DNA of 64,000 nt from NCBI GenBank assembly GCA_009693435.1, contig SHXF01000002.1, positions 62,001-126,000 of the forward strand. The letters run 5' to 3'. Numbering within the stretch: the stretch's first letter is position 1; every line of letters starts with the position of its first letter. Both the position numbers and the translations under genes were made by a program. The notes under the pieces are model-generated. The model saw only the letters and a program-made list of their open reading frames with translations. It searched no databases and was not told the DNA's origin. Shown here piece by piece: positions 26,376 through 34,411 of this stretch. This DNA comes from Betaproteobacteria bacterium (GTDB lineage Bacteria; Pseudomonadota; Gammaproteobacteria; Burkholderiales; SG8-39).

Positions 26376-26451
26376 ATAAAGGCAGCGACTGCAGGCACGT
26401 GGTCATCGACGGAGCAAGGCGCTATCCGACGCCGGCCATGGTGTGCCGCCG

Positions 26452-26958
26452 CTAACCCACCTTTGCCTTCAGGTCTTTCATGAGCAGAAACAGGTGGAAC
26501 GGATCTGTCGGGCTCGTCTCAAATTCCCAATTCTGGTACCACCGTCTGGCAGGCTCATCTTTGGCATGCACCAGCAACGCACGAATCCCGGCGATGTCAG
26601 CCGCTTGCGCAGTTCGCTTCAAGGCGTCCTTGAGCAATGCCGCTCCGAGCCCAACGCGTTGGTGTTGAAGATCCACGGCGAGTCGGGCCAGGATCATCAC
26701 GGGCACCGGATGTTGTGGCATGCCTTTGACCACTCTGGGCGCAGCGCTCGCCGAATCGACACTTCCCACCGTGAGGCTGTAAAACCCGGCGACAACTCCC
26801 GAATGGCAACAGACGTAGGTTTGTGCGCCGTTCGACTTCTCACTGGTCAGCGCAAATCGCTGCAAGAATTGGTTCAGCGCAGCCTGTCCGCAATCGAAGG
26901 ACTCGACCGCATCCGCCACCCGCAGTTTGCGAATCGGCTCGTAACCCTGCAAGTTCAA
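26452..26958 (-). CDS. tacT: TacT-type GNAT acetyltransferase toxin
   Basis: 168 residues from TTG 26958, which overlaps the antitoxin TGA as TTGA; this gives the expected N-terminus LNLQGYEPIRKLRVADAV. GNAT features are FDCGQAALNQFLQRFA (typical of TacT-like toxins), the acetyl-CoA loop ARLAVDLQHQRVGLGAALL and VHAKDEPARRWYQNWEFE. Known family members acetylate the amino group of aminoacyl-tRNA and stop translation. The upstream antitoxin gene completes a type II module. An in-frame ATG at 27045 lies inside the antitoxin gene and is unlikely to be used. Confidence 0.87.
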   Translation of the reverse strand: MNLQGYEPIRKLRVADAVESFDCGQAALNQFLQRFALTSEKSNGAQTYVCCHSGVVAGFYSLTVGSVDSASAAPRVVKGMPQHPVPVMILARLAVDLQHQRVGLGAALLKDALKRTAQAADIAGIRALLVHAKDEPARRWYQNWEFETSPTDPFHLFLLMKDLKAKVG

Positions 26959-27233
26959 CCAAGCAGGCCCGGTTTTGAGAGTAGTTTCCTGAGTCTGGGT
27001 TTGGCGCTTACCGGTTTGTCCAGGGCAGTCTGAAACTCCCGCCATTTTTCCGGGGACAGCTCAAAGCGCGTGCGATCCGCCAGCGTCTGGTTTGCAGCAA
27101 TGATGCCCGCATCCAGCAAGAACTCGCTGACGTTCTTGTGCGCCACGCGAGCCGCCTCCTGTAGCAGTTGCTTGACAGGGGGGCTGGCACGAACATCGAT
27201 GCGCTCGGATTTGGAATGGATTACGGCGGTCAT
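26955..27233 (-). CDS. tacA: TacA-type (DUF1778) antitoxin
   Basis: 92 residues from ATG 27233. An N-terminal ribbon-helix-helix domain (KSERIDVRASPPVKQLLQEA then KNVSEFLLDAGIIAA) is followed by a toxin-wrapping C-terminal tail ending KPRLRKLLSKPGLLG. DUF1778 antitoxins bind their own promoter and neutralise the GNAT toxin encoded just downstream with a 4-bp overlap. A short upstream in-frame ATG (27263) exists but would add unrelated residues. Confidence 0.87.
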   Translation of the reverse strand: MTAVIHSKSERIDVRASPPVKQLLQEAARVAHKNVSEFLLDAGIIAANQTLADRTRFELSPEKWREFQTALDKPVSAKPRLRKLLSKPGLLG

Positions 27234-27438
27234 GGACAACCCTTTTTGACAGGATTCCTCCATGTTATCGTCCGGACATCGTCACGACAAGGATTTATGG
27301 CGACCCCCGTACTCGTGACGCGCCACCATCGCGCGCGCATCGCACCCTCTTACATGGAACTTGTCAAATATAGTATTGAAACTACCTGAAAGCATCCGCC
27401 GTCAGGGCACTTCAGCGAAGCAAATTACCGAATTGTCG

Positions 27439-28152
27439 CTATACGCCGAGGTAGCGGTGCCACAATCCCTGGTCGGCGCTCAAGGCCGCGGAGGTGCCCT
27501 GCCAGGCGACGCGCCCGCGCTCGACGATGGTGTGATGGTCAGCGATGCGGATGAGGCGCTGCACGTACTTGTCGATCACCAGTATGGTTTGTCCGGCATT
27601 CTTCAGCGTCGCCAGGCAGTGCCAGATTTCCTCGCGGATCAGCGGCGCCAGGCCCTCTGTGGCCTCGTCCAGGATCAGCAGATGGGGATTGGTCATCAGC
27701 GCACGGCCGATGGCGAGCATTTGCTGTTCGCCGCCGGAGAGCTGATTGCCCATGTTGTTCGAGCGCTGCGCCAGGTCGGGGAAGAATTCGAACACCCTGG
27801 CCAGCGTCCACGGCTCGCGCGTGCCGCTGCGGTTGTCCGCGAACGCGACCAGATTCTCGCGCACGGTCAGGTTGGGAAATATCTGGCGGCCTTCCGGCAC
27901 CAGCGCCACGCCGCGCCGCGCAATGCGGTCGGAGGATTCGCGCTCGATGCGCTCGCCGCGAAAACTGATCGCGCCGCCCCGCGCCGCGGTCATGCCCATG
28001 ATGGAGCGGATGGTGGTGGTCTTGCCCATGCCGTTGCGGCCGAGCAGGGTGGCGACTTCGCCTTCGCGAATCGCAAAGTCGATGCCGAACAGCACCTGGC
28101 TTGCGCCGTAGGCGGTTTCCAGGCCCTCCACTTTCAGCAGGGGTTCGCTCAC
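27439..28152 (-). CDS. livF: Branched-chain amino acid-type ABC transporter ATP-binding protein LivF
   Basis: 237 residues. Walker A GRNGMGKTT, signature LSGGEQQMLAIGRAL and Walker B LLILDEATEGLAP are all intact. The Liv-F type is shown by VEGLETAYGASQVLFGIDF at the N-terminus. It starts with GTG at 28152 and lies 148 bp after livG, separated by a palindromic repeat. It is the last gene in the livK-livH-livM-livG-livF order on the minus strand. Hydrolysis of ATP by LivF and LivG powers import by LivHM. Confidence 0.93.
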   Translation of the reverse strand: MSEPLLKVEGLETAYGASQVLFGIDFAIREGEVATLLGRNGMGKTTTIRSIMGMTAARGGAISFRGERIERESSDRIARRGVALVPEGRQIFPNLTVRENLVAFADNRSGTREPWTLARVFEFFPDLAQRSNNMGNQLSGGEQQMLAIGRALMTNPHLLILDEATEGLAPLIREEIWHCLATLKNAGQTILVIDKYVQRLIRIADHHTIVERGRVAWQGTSAALSADQGLWHRYLGV

Positions 28153-28160
28153 GGTGATGT

Positions 28161-28203
28161 TCCCTCACCCCCTGCCCCTCTCCCGCGGGGAGAGGGGAGG
28201 ATT
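28161..28203. repeat. Palindromic CCCTCTCCC...GGGAGAGGG element, copy 1
   Basis: TCCCTCACCCCCTGCCCCTC is followed by TCCCGCGGGGAGAGGGGAGG, a strong hairpin. It lies between livG and livF. The same element occurs in the opposite orientation inside a coding region at 43519-43557. Confidence 0.75.
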
Positions 28204-28300
28204 CCCGCACACCCTGCGCGTGATGGAGGTTGCGCGTCGCTTGCACCGGGCAATTGCCGTTCGCCCGCGGCCGCGGACGGGAGGATCAAGCCGCTCGCGC

Positions 28301-29077
28301 TCACAGCGATTCCTCCTCGCCGAGATAGGCGCGCTTCACGTCGGCATTGGCACGGATCTCGTCGGGCTTGCCGGTGGCGATCACGGCGCCCGATACCAGC
28401 ACCGATATACGATCGGCGAGCCGGAACACGGCGTCCATGTCGTGTTCGATGAGCAGCACCGCAAGCGGGGCCGCGCCCGAGGCGTGCAGGGTCGAGCCTT
28501 TGAGCTGCATGACGAGCGCGATGATGCGCTCGGATTCCTCGGGGCCCATGCCGGCCATCGGCTCGTCGAGCAGCACCAGCTTCGGCCTTGTGGCGAGGGC
28601 CAGGCCGACTTCGAGCTGGCGCTGTTCGCCGTGCGCAAGGTTGGCCGCGAGCACGCCGCTGCGCCCGGCCAGCCCCACCTGTTCGAGCAGCGCCCGGGCT
28701 TCGTCGAACAGCGCGGTTTCCGCGGCGAGCGGCTTCCAGAAACGCAGGCTGGTGCCGCTGCGCGCCTGCACGGCGAGCGCGATGTTGTCGAGCACGCTGA
28801 AATTCTTGAAGATGCTGGTGATCTGGTAGGAGCGCGCCAGGCCCAGGTGCACGCGTTCGTGCGCCGAGCGGGCTGTAACATCGGCGCCGTCGAACAGGAT
28901 GGCACCGCTGTCCGGCGACAAGGCCCCGGACAGCTGGCCGATGATGGTCGTCTTGCCCGCGCCATTCGGACCGATCAGCGCGTGTATCTCGCCCGGCTCC
29001 ACCCCCAGCGAAACATTGTCCGTCGCCAATAGTCCGCCGAAGCGCTTGGTCAATCCGCGGACATCGAGCAACGCCAT
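28301..29077 (-). CDS. livG: Branched-chain amino acid-type ABC transporter ATP-binding protein LivG
   Basis: 258 residues. Walker A GPNGAGKTT, a variant signature LAHGEQRQLEVGLAL (His for the usual Ser, common in LivG) and Walker B LVLLDEPMAGMGPEE. It starts one base after the livM stop, so the genes are translationally linked. A 258-residue length and the N-terminal LTKRFGGLLATDNVSL are typical of LivG. Confidence 0.93.
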   Translation of the reverse strand: MALLDVRGLTKRFGGLLATDNVSLGVEPGEIHALIGPNGAGKTTIIGQLSGALSPDSGAILFDGADVTARSAHERVHLGLARSYQITSIFKNFSVLDNIALAVQARSGTSLRFWKPLAAETALFDEARALLEQVGLAGRSGVLAANLAHGEQRQLEVGLALATRPKLVLLDEPMAGMGPEESERIIALVMQLKGSTLHASGAAPLAVLLIEHDMDAVFRLADRISVLVSGAVIATGKPDEIRANADVKRAYLGEEESL

Positions 29078-29078
29078 C

Positions 29079-30029
29079 TCAATGTCCTTTTGCTTGCGCG
29101 CGGCGCGAAAATGCCCCGGCGATGCCGCGCGGGGCGAACAGCACGATGACGAGCAGGATGATGCCCACCGGCAGCTGCCAGTAGATGGTGTACACCGAGA
29201 GCACTTCTTCGAGCACCAGCATCACCAGCGCACCGACCGCCCCGCCATAGTGATAGCCGACGCCGCCGAGTATCACCATGATCATCAGGGTGCCGGACAA
29301 CGTCCATTCCATCAGCTTCGGGCTGACGAAGCTGTTCTGGTTGGCGAGCAGCGCGCCGGCCAGCCCGCACAGCGCCCCGGCAATGACAAAGCAGATCAGC
29401 TTGTAGCGGTAGGTGGGAAAACCGATGGTTTCCATGCGCGTCTCATTCTCGCGTATCGCTTCCACCACCCGGCCGAAGCGCGCGTGGATCAGCCGATGCA
29501 GCAGATACAGGCTCAGCACCAGGAAGACCAGCACGACATAGTAAAACGTCACATCGTTCTTGAGGTCGATGCCGAATCCCACATCCGATCGCGCTGGCAT
29601 ATTGAGGCCGTCCTCGCCGCCATAGGCTTTCAGCGAAATGAAGATGTAGTACATCATCTGCGCAAAGGCCAGCGTAATCATGATGAAGTACACGCCGTGG
29701 GTGCGCAGCGATATGGCGCCGATCGCCAGCGCGAACAGGCCCGAGACGACCACCGCGGCGGGCCAGCTGATCCAGGCGCTCGCGACACCTTCCGCCATCA
29801 GGATGCCGACCACGTAGGCGCCGGCACCGAGGAAGGCGGCGTGGCCGAAGCTGATCATGCCGCCATAGCCGAGGATCAGGTTGAGACTGGTTGCGGCGAT
29901 GGCGTAGATCATGATGCGGCTGCCGAAGCCGATGTAGAACGCCTCGTCGAGGCTGTTCATCGCGATCGGAAAGGCGATCAGCAGCACCAGCATCGCCAGG
30001 GCAAAGATGCGCTCGCGCGTCAATTGCAT
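29079..30029 (-). CDS. livM: Branched-chain amino acid-type ABC transporter permease LivM
   Basis: 316 residues with about nine or ten membrane spans. Family motifs are LNLILGYGGMISFGHAAFLG near the N-terminus and AGALLANQNSFVSPKLMEW in the C-terminal half. It lies 15 bp after livH and 1 bp before livG. LivM pairs with LivH to form the membrane channel of the HAAT-type importer. Confidence 0.92.
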   Translation of the reverse strand: MQLTRERIFALAMLVLLIAFPIAMNSLDEAFYIGFGSRIMIYAIAATSLNLILGYGGMISFGHAAFLGAGAYVVGILMAEGVASAWISWPAAVVVSGLFALAIGAISLRTHGVYFIMITLAFAQMMYYIFISLKAYGGEDGLNMPARSDVGFGIDLKNDVTFYYVVLVFLVLSLYLLHRLIHARFGRVVEAIRENETRMETIGFPTYRYKLICFVIAGALCGLAGALLANQNSFVSPKLMEWTLSGTLMIMVILGGVGYHYGGAVGALVMLVLEEVLSVYTIYWQLPVGIILLVIVLFAPRGIAGAFSRRAQAKGH

Positions 30030-30044
30030 GGTTTCATTGCCCGC

Positions 30045-30965
30045 TCAGCCGCGCGCCGGGAACAGGCCCTGCGGTTTCCAGAACAGCACCGCGGCCATCA
30101 GCACGTAGATCAGGATGGAGGCGACCGCGGGCCCGAGGCTGGACGCATAGGTGGGCGGCAGGAATTCGCGGAACAGGTGCGGCAGGAAGGCGCGGCCTAT
30201 GGTGTCCACCATCCCTACCAGCAGCGACCCGACCAGGGCGCCGCGTATCGAGCCGGTGCCGCCGATGACGATGACGACGAAGGCGAGTATCAGGATGCTT
30301 TCCCCCATACCGACCTGCACCGCCAGGATGGGCCCGAGCATTGCGCCGGCAATCGCGCACAGCCCTGCGCCGAATCCGAACACCAGGGTGAACAGGGTCT
30401 TGATGTTGACCCCCATGGCGGTCGCCATTTCGCGGTTCGACGCACCGGCGCGCACCAGCATGCCGGCTCGCGTGCGGGTGACCAGGAAGAACAGCAGAAT
30501 CGCAACCGCGAGCCCGGCCGCGATGATGGCAAGCCTGTAGGACGAGTAGCTCATCCCGGGGAGCAGGTCCACCGGTCCGGAGAGCGCCGCGGGTGTATTC
30601 AGCATGATGGGCTGCGCCCCCCAGATGATGCGCACCAGTTCGTTGGCAATGAGCAGCAGCGCGAAGGTCGCGAGCACCTGCGTCAGGTGGTCGCGCTGGT
30701 ACAGCCGCCTCAGGAGGGACACCTCGAGCAGCATGCCGACGATTGCCGTGGCGACAATGGCGAGCGGCAGCGACAGGAGGAACGACCCGGTGGCCTCCAC
30801 CAGGCTCGCCATCAGGTAGGCGCCCACCATATAGAGCGACCCGTGCGCGAGGTTGATCATGTCCATGATGCCGAATACCAGCGTCAGACCCGCGGCGAGC
30901 AGAAACAGCATCAGGCCGAATTGCAGGCCGTTGAGGGTCTGTTCGAGGATGAGGATTCCGGACAT
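30045..30965 (-). CDS. livH: Branched-chain amino acid-type ABC transporter permease LivH
   Basis: 306 residues, hydrophobic, with the LivH start LEQTLNGLQFGLMLFLLAAG and the conserved FGIMDMINLAHGSLYMVGAY loop. The GIGGTGSIRGALVGSLLVG-type cytoplasmic loop (IGGTGSIRGALVG) that contacts the ATPase is present. It follows livK by about 70 bp in the same operon. Confidence 0.92.
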   Translation of the reverse strand: MSGILILEQTLNGLQFGLMLFLLAAGLTLVFGIMDMINLAHGSLYMVGAYLMASLVEATGSFLLSLPLAIVATAIVGMLLEVSLLRRLYQRDHLTQVLATFALLLIANELVRIIWGAQPIMLNTPAALSGPVDLLPGMSYSSYRLAIIAAGLAVAILLFFLVTRTRAGMLVRAGASNREMATAMGVNIKTLFTLVFGFGAGLCAIAGAMLGPILAVQVGMGESILILAFVVIVIGGTGSIRGALVGSLLVGMVDTIGRAFLPHLFREFLPPTYASSLGPAVASILIYVLMAAVLFWKPQGLFPARG

Positions 30966-31033
30966 GCTGGTGCTCGCTCGCTTTTCAGGGCAGGCCGGGT
31001 GACAGCTTCACCCCCGGCATCGCGGCGCGCTGG

Positions 31034-32212
31034 CTATTTCAGCGCGCATTCCTTCGCATAAGCATCCGCATGATTGGTGAAAATCGTGCCGAGCTGCTTG
31101 TTGGTGATGCGGCCCTTTGCATCCTTGCCGATGACGCGCAGGTAGTAGTTCTGTATGGGGAAGCCGTTGTTGTTGATGGTGTAGTCCCCGTGGGTCGATT
31201 TCGCCTTGACCGTCTTCAAGGCCTTCATCAGCGCCTCGCGGTCTTCGACTTTGCCTTTCACCGCGCGCACCGCGGCGTCTATGCGCAGCGCGGTATCGTA
31301 GCCTTGCGATGCATACAGGGAGGGCTGGCGCTTGTATTCCCTTTCGAATTCCGGAACGAAGCGCTGGTTCTCCGCATTGTCCATGTCGGGCGACCACTGG
31401 CTGGTGTTGAAAATCCCCAGCATCGGTTCACCCACGGCTGGAATGGTGTCCTGGTCGGCGGAGAACCCCGGCAGTATCAATGTCATGTCTTTCGACAGTC
31501 CGGCGGCGACGAATTGCTTGACGAAGTTGATGCCCATGCCGCCCGGCATGAACACATATACCGCCTCCGGTTTTGCCGCGCGCAACTGGGCGAGCTCGGC
31601 CGCGAAGTCGAGTTGGCCCAGTTTCATGTAGACCTCGTCGGCGACCTTGCCCTTGTAGAAGCGCTTGAATCCGGTGAGGGCGTCTTTGCCTGCCGGGTAG
31701 TTGGGCGCCATGAGGAAAGCGTTCTTGTAGCCTTTGTTGGTTGCGTGCTGGCCGGCCGCTTCATGGTTGGCGTCGTTTTGCCAGGCGGCCGATACGAACC
31801 AGGGACTGCAGCCTTTGCCCGCCAGTTGCGACGGGCCGGCATTGGCGGAAATGAACGGTGTTTTCGCCTCGAAGGCGGCAGGCGCCGCCGCCAGCAGGAT
31901 GTTGGAGTAGATGATCCCGGTCACAATATCGACACGGTCGCGCTTGATGAAGCGATCGACGATCTGTTTTCCCGACTCCGGGTTGAACTGGTCGTCGGTA
32001 ATCATGATTTCCGCCGGCAGCCCGCCGAGTTTGCCGCCGAGATGCTTCACCGCCAGATTGAAGCCATCGCGCACATCGATGCCGGGCGCGCCGGCGGGTC
32101 CCGACAGGGTCGTGACCAGCCCGATTTTCACCTTGTCGGCGGCCTGCGCTGAAAAAACGGCGGCAGTCGCCAGCAGCGTGGCCAATCGCGCAGCACATTG
32201 CAGTGTATTCAT
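31034..32212 (-). CDS. livK: ABC transporter substrate-binding protein, LivK type (copy 3, operon-linked)
   Basis: 392 residues from ATG 32212. Signal peptide ends near FSAQAADKVK. It shares TLSGPAGAPGIDVRDGFN, GKLGGLPAE and FMPGGMGINFVKQF with the two orphan binding proteins at 14915 and 19313. As the first gene of livKHMGF it is the cognate receptor of this importer. Liv-type systems in catabolic clusters often carry aromatic acids; the ligand here is unknown. Confidence 0.92.
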   Translation of the reverse strand: MNTLQCAARLATLLATAAVFSAQAADKVKIGLVTTLSGPAGAPGIDVRDGFNLAVKHLGGKLGGLPAEIMITDDQFNPESGKQIVDRFIKRDRVDIVTGIIYSNILLAAAPAAFEAKTPFISANAGPSQLAGKGCSPWFVSAAWQNDANHEAAGQHATNKGYKNAFLMAPNYPAGKDALTGFKRFYKGKVADEVYMKLGQLDFAAELAQLRAAKPEAVYVFMPGGMGINFVKQFVAAGLSKDMTLILPGFSADQDTIPAVGEPMLGIFNTSQWSPDMDNAENQRFVPEFEREYKRQPSLYASQGYDTALRIDAAVRAVKGKVEDREALMKALKTVKAKSTHGDYTINNNGFPIQNYYLRVIGKDAKGRITNKQLGTIFTNHADAYAKECALK

Positions 32213-32396
32213 GATGACCTGTCCTTTTTCACGACGATATGTGCCCATTATAGCTGCCGTTGTTTCAAATTCCGGTAGCCGCAGAGCGTGGCGCCCGGCG
32301 AAAGAGGCCGATATCAGTGCCGCGCCCGGGGACGGAGGATGCGCGCATCCACTGACTTATTGACCCGCTCCATGAAGCTTCATAGACTGTAGTCAG

Positions 32397-32455
32397 CGCA
32401 GTCGACACGGCGCAGTTCATACGGGCGCCGTTGACACGGGCGCAGTTGACACAGA
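32397..32455. promoter_or_regulatory. Array of four ~15-bp direct repeats upstream of a Rieske oxygenase gene
   Basis: Units are CGCAGTCGACACGG, CGCAGTTCATACGGG, CGCCGTTGACACGGG and CGCAGTTGACACAGA, head to tail with a 15-bp period (first unit 14 bp). The array ends 40 bp before ATG 32496, where an operator would act. The 15-bp spacing is not a whole helical turn, so a simple repeat expansion is the alternative explanation. Confidence 0.55.
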
Positions 32456-32495
32456 TTCCGCTGCGGATCGTTCAGATCGTTATAGAGGAGCCGAC

Positions 32496-33560
32496 ATGTT
32501 CGTTCGTAACGCTTGGTATGTCGCAGGTTGGGACCATGAGGTGGGCCGGACGATGCGCCGCCGCCTTATCCTGAATGAGCCGGTGGTCCTGTTTCGCCGT
32601 GAAGACGGGGTGCCGGTGGCGCTGGAAGATCGCTGCGCGCACCGCCAGGCGCCGCTTTCGGCGGGCAAGCTGATCGGTAACATCGTCGAGTGCCCGTACC
32701 ACGGCCTGCAATATGACCACACTGGCGCCTGCACGCGGGTGCCGAGTCAGGACCGCGTCCCCGCCTCTTGCCGCGTGAAAACGTATCCGGTGGTGGAACG
32801 CAATCGCTGGATCTGGATCTGGATGGGCGATCCGGCCAAGGCCAATCCGGATCTGATAGAGGACTTTCACTGGATAGACGATCCCGACTGGCGCTATGGC
32901 GGCAGCAGCATGCATGTCGAGGCGCACTACCTGTTGCTGGTGGAGAACCTGCTGGACACCACCCACCTTGCTTTTCTCCATCCCACCTCCCTGGGCACGG
33001 ACGACTTTGCCCGCTCGGAGATGGTGGTGACACGCGAGGGCGACCGCATCAACGTGAACCGCTGGCTCATGGATCGCCCGCCTGCGCCGTTCCACAAGAA
33101 AATGGGCAGTTTTCCCGATGGCATGCACGTCGACCGCTGGCAGCTTGCGACCTACGGTCCGCCCTCATTCGTGAAACTGAACATCGGCTCCGCGCCCACG
33201 GGCACCGGTGCCCGCGAGGGCAACCGCAGCCAGGGCATCGATATGTGGAACCTGAATGCCATCACCCCCGAGACCGACAAGACGACGCATTACTTCTGGG
33301 CGCAGGCCTACAACTTCCGGCTGGACCAGCGTTGGTTCTCCGACCTGGTGCGCCAGCAGATCAACGGCGCCTTCACCGAGGACCTCGGGATGATCAAGTC
33401 GCAGCAGCAGAACATGGACCTGGGTCCGAGCCCGGCTGTCACGCTCGGGCAGGACAAGGGGTGGATCGCGATGCGCCAGATCGTGGCGCGGCTGATCGCT
33501 GAGGAGCAGGCGGCGAAGTCGCCTGTTGTGGCGTCTGAAAGAGGGGCGGTAGCGGTCTGA
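32496..33560 (+). CDS. Rieske (2Fe-2S) oxygenase, VanA/phthalate-oxygenase type
   Basis: 354 residues from ATG 32496, preceded by GAGGAG. N-terminus FVRNAWYVAGWDHEV. Rieske ligands are in CAHRQ and CPYHG; mononuclear iron site VENLLDTTHLAFLHPTS. It has the same overall plan as the protein at 17803 but is clearly a separate paralogue. It is divergent from the liv operon and has an array of direct repeats just upstream. No reductase gene is adjacent. It probably demethylates or hydroxylates an aromatic acid imported by the Liv system (inferred). Confidence 0.91.
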   Translation: MFVRNAWYVAGWDHEVGRTMRRRLILNEPVVLFRREDGVPVALEDRCAHRQAPLSAGKLIGNIVECPYHGLQYDHTGACTRVPSQDRVPASCRVKTYPVVERNRWIWIWMGDPAKANPDLIEDFHWIDDPDWRYGGSSMHVEAHYLLLVENLLDTTHLAFLHPTSLGTDDFARSEMVVTREGDRINVNRWLMDRPPAPFHKKMGSFPDGMHVDRWQLATYGPPSFVKLNIGSAPTGTGAREGNRSQGIDMWNLNAITPETDKTTHYFWAQAYNFRLDQRWFSDLVRQQINGAFTEDLGMIKSQQQNMDLGPSPAVTLGQDKGWIAMRQIVARLIAEEQAAKSPVVASERGAVAV

Positions 33561-33575
33561 GCCAGTCGCAGCTGG

Positions 33576-33974
33576 CTACCTGGCCGCAAACTCGACCGGA
33601 GGTACGGTACGGAGTTTGCGCGCGAGACGGGCAAAATCACGATCAAAGGTCTCGACGCGCGCCGCACCATGCGACGAAGCGGCAATCATCGCATCGCCGA
33701 AATCCATGCCTCCCTTGTACCAGGACAGCGCCCGCTCGGTCACTGCGCGCTCCTCGATAGAGACACGCTGCAAGCTGAGCAAGCCGTCGAGCGCACGGGC
33801 GATGTCAGCGCGCGGACTGCGGTAGTAGCTCTCCAGCGTATATACCACTTCAGTCAGCGCGGCGCGGGTCACGAAACAGTCGTTCGCGGCGATGATTTCC
33901 AGTGCCCGCGGGGACAGCGCTGGATCGTCCTTCAGCAGATAGCGCAGCACGATGCTGGTGTCGATACTGATCAT
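33576..33974 (-). CDS. vapC: VapC-type PIN-domain ribonuclease toxin
   Basis: 132 residues from ATG 33974, whose first bases overlap the antitoxin stop (ATGA). The PIN acidic residues are present: MISIDTSIVLRYL (Asp), ALTEVVYTLE (Glu), and MDFGDAMIAA plus FDRDFARL near the end (Asp). PIN toxins are Mg-dependent RNases that cleave tRNA or rRNA. The cognate AbrB-type antitoxin lies immediately upstream, forming a standard VapBC module. A longer open frame to 34265 overlaps the antitoxin and is rejected as the start. Confidence 0.88.
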   Translation of the reverse strand: MISIDTSIVLRYLLKDDPALSPRALEIIAANDCFVTRAALTEVVYTLESYYRSPRADIARALDGLLSLQRVSIEERAVTERALSWYKGGMDFGDAMIAASSHGAARVETFDRDFARLARKLRTVPPVEFAAR

Positions 33975-34243
33975 CGCGATGTCCTGCGCTTGTGCTCCTT
34001 GCGCGCGGCTGTTGCCCGTACCGCACGTGCAATATCCGCTTCCGACGCCGCACGACGCCGTGTCTTGAGGATGCCGTACACGTCCTCCGGTGCGACGCGT
34101 TTGCCGGCCCCAATGGGGTGCAGCAGTATCCCTTTCGCCGTGCGCTCGAACGCCATCTCGCTGCCGACGCGAATCTGCTCGGCCTCGCGCACGCGGCGCG
34201 GGATCACGACCTGCCACTTGCTCGAAACCTTCGACGTATCCAC
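33971..34243 (-). CDS. vapB: VapB-type antitoxin with AbrB/MazE DNA-binding domain
   Basis: 90 residues from GTG 34243 with GGAG upstream. The N-terminal swapped-hairpin SpoVT/AbrB domain reads VSSKWQVVIPRRVREAEQI then VGSEMAFERTAKGILL. The C-terminal half is basic and would bind the PIN toxin. The stop codon overlaps the toxin start by 4 bp. Confidence 0.87.
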   Translation of the reverse strand: MDTSKVSSKWQVVIPRRVREAEQIRVGSEMAFERTAKGILLHPIGAGKRVAPEDVYGILKTRRRAASEADIARAVRATAARKEHKRRTSR

Positions 34244-34388
34244 GGGGATGCTCCTGAGTGTTCAACGACCGTAAGACGAATTCTGCCGGACCATCACGGT
34301 TCCCGCAACATGCGAATGGATCGTGTGTGCGGCAAATGAGCTGTTCGGCATCGAGAAACGCGGCCTGTGGGTGAGGTCAACCGAAGCT

Positions 34389-34410
34389 CATGCGGGCCCC
34401 TGCTCCGCCT
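34389..34410. repeat. Fragment of the REP-like element
   Basis: GCGGGCCCCTGCTCCGCCTT matches the right end of the REP-like element seen at 20563, 23147 and 51049, located at the 3' end of the FAD-oxidase gene. Only this end is present. Confidence 0.6.
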
Positions 34411-34411
34411 T

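Noticed and set aside
28899..31061. 720-residue open frame on the plus strand, antisense to livGMH
   Set aside because: It lies entirely opposite three well-supported genes, is rich in His/Gln/Arg/Asp as expected of antisense GC-rich coding DNA, and has no recognisable domain.
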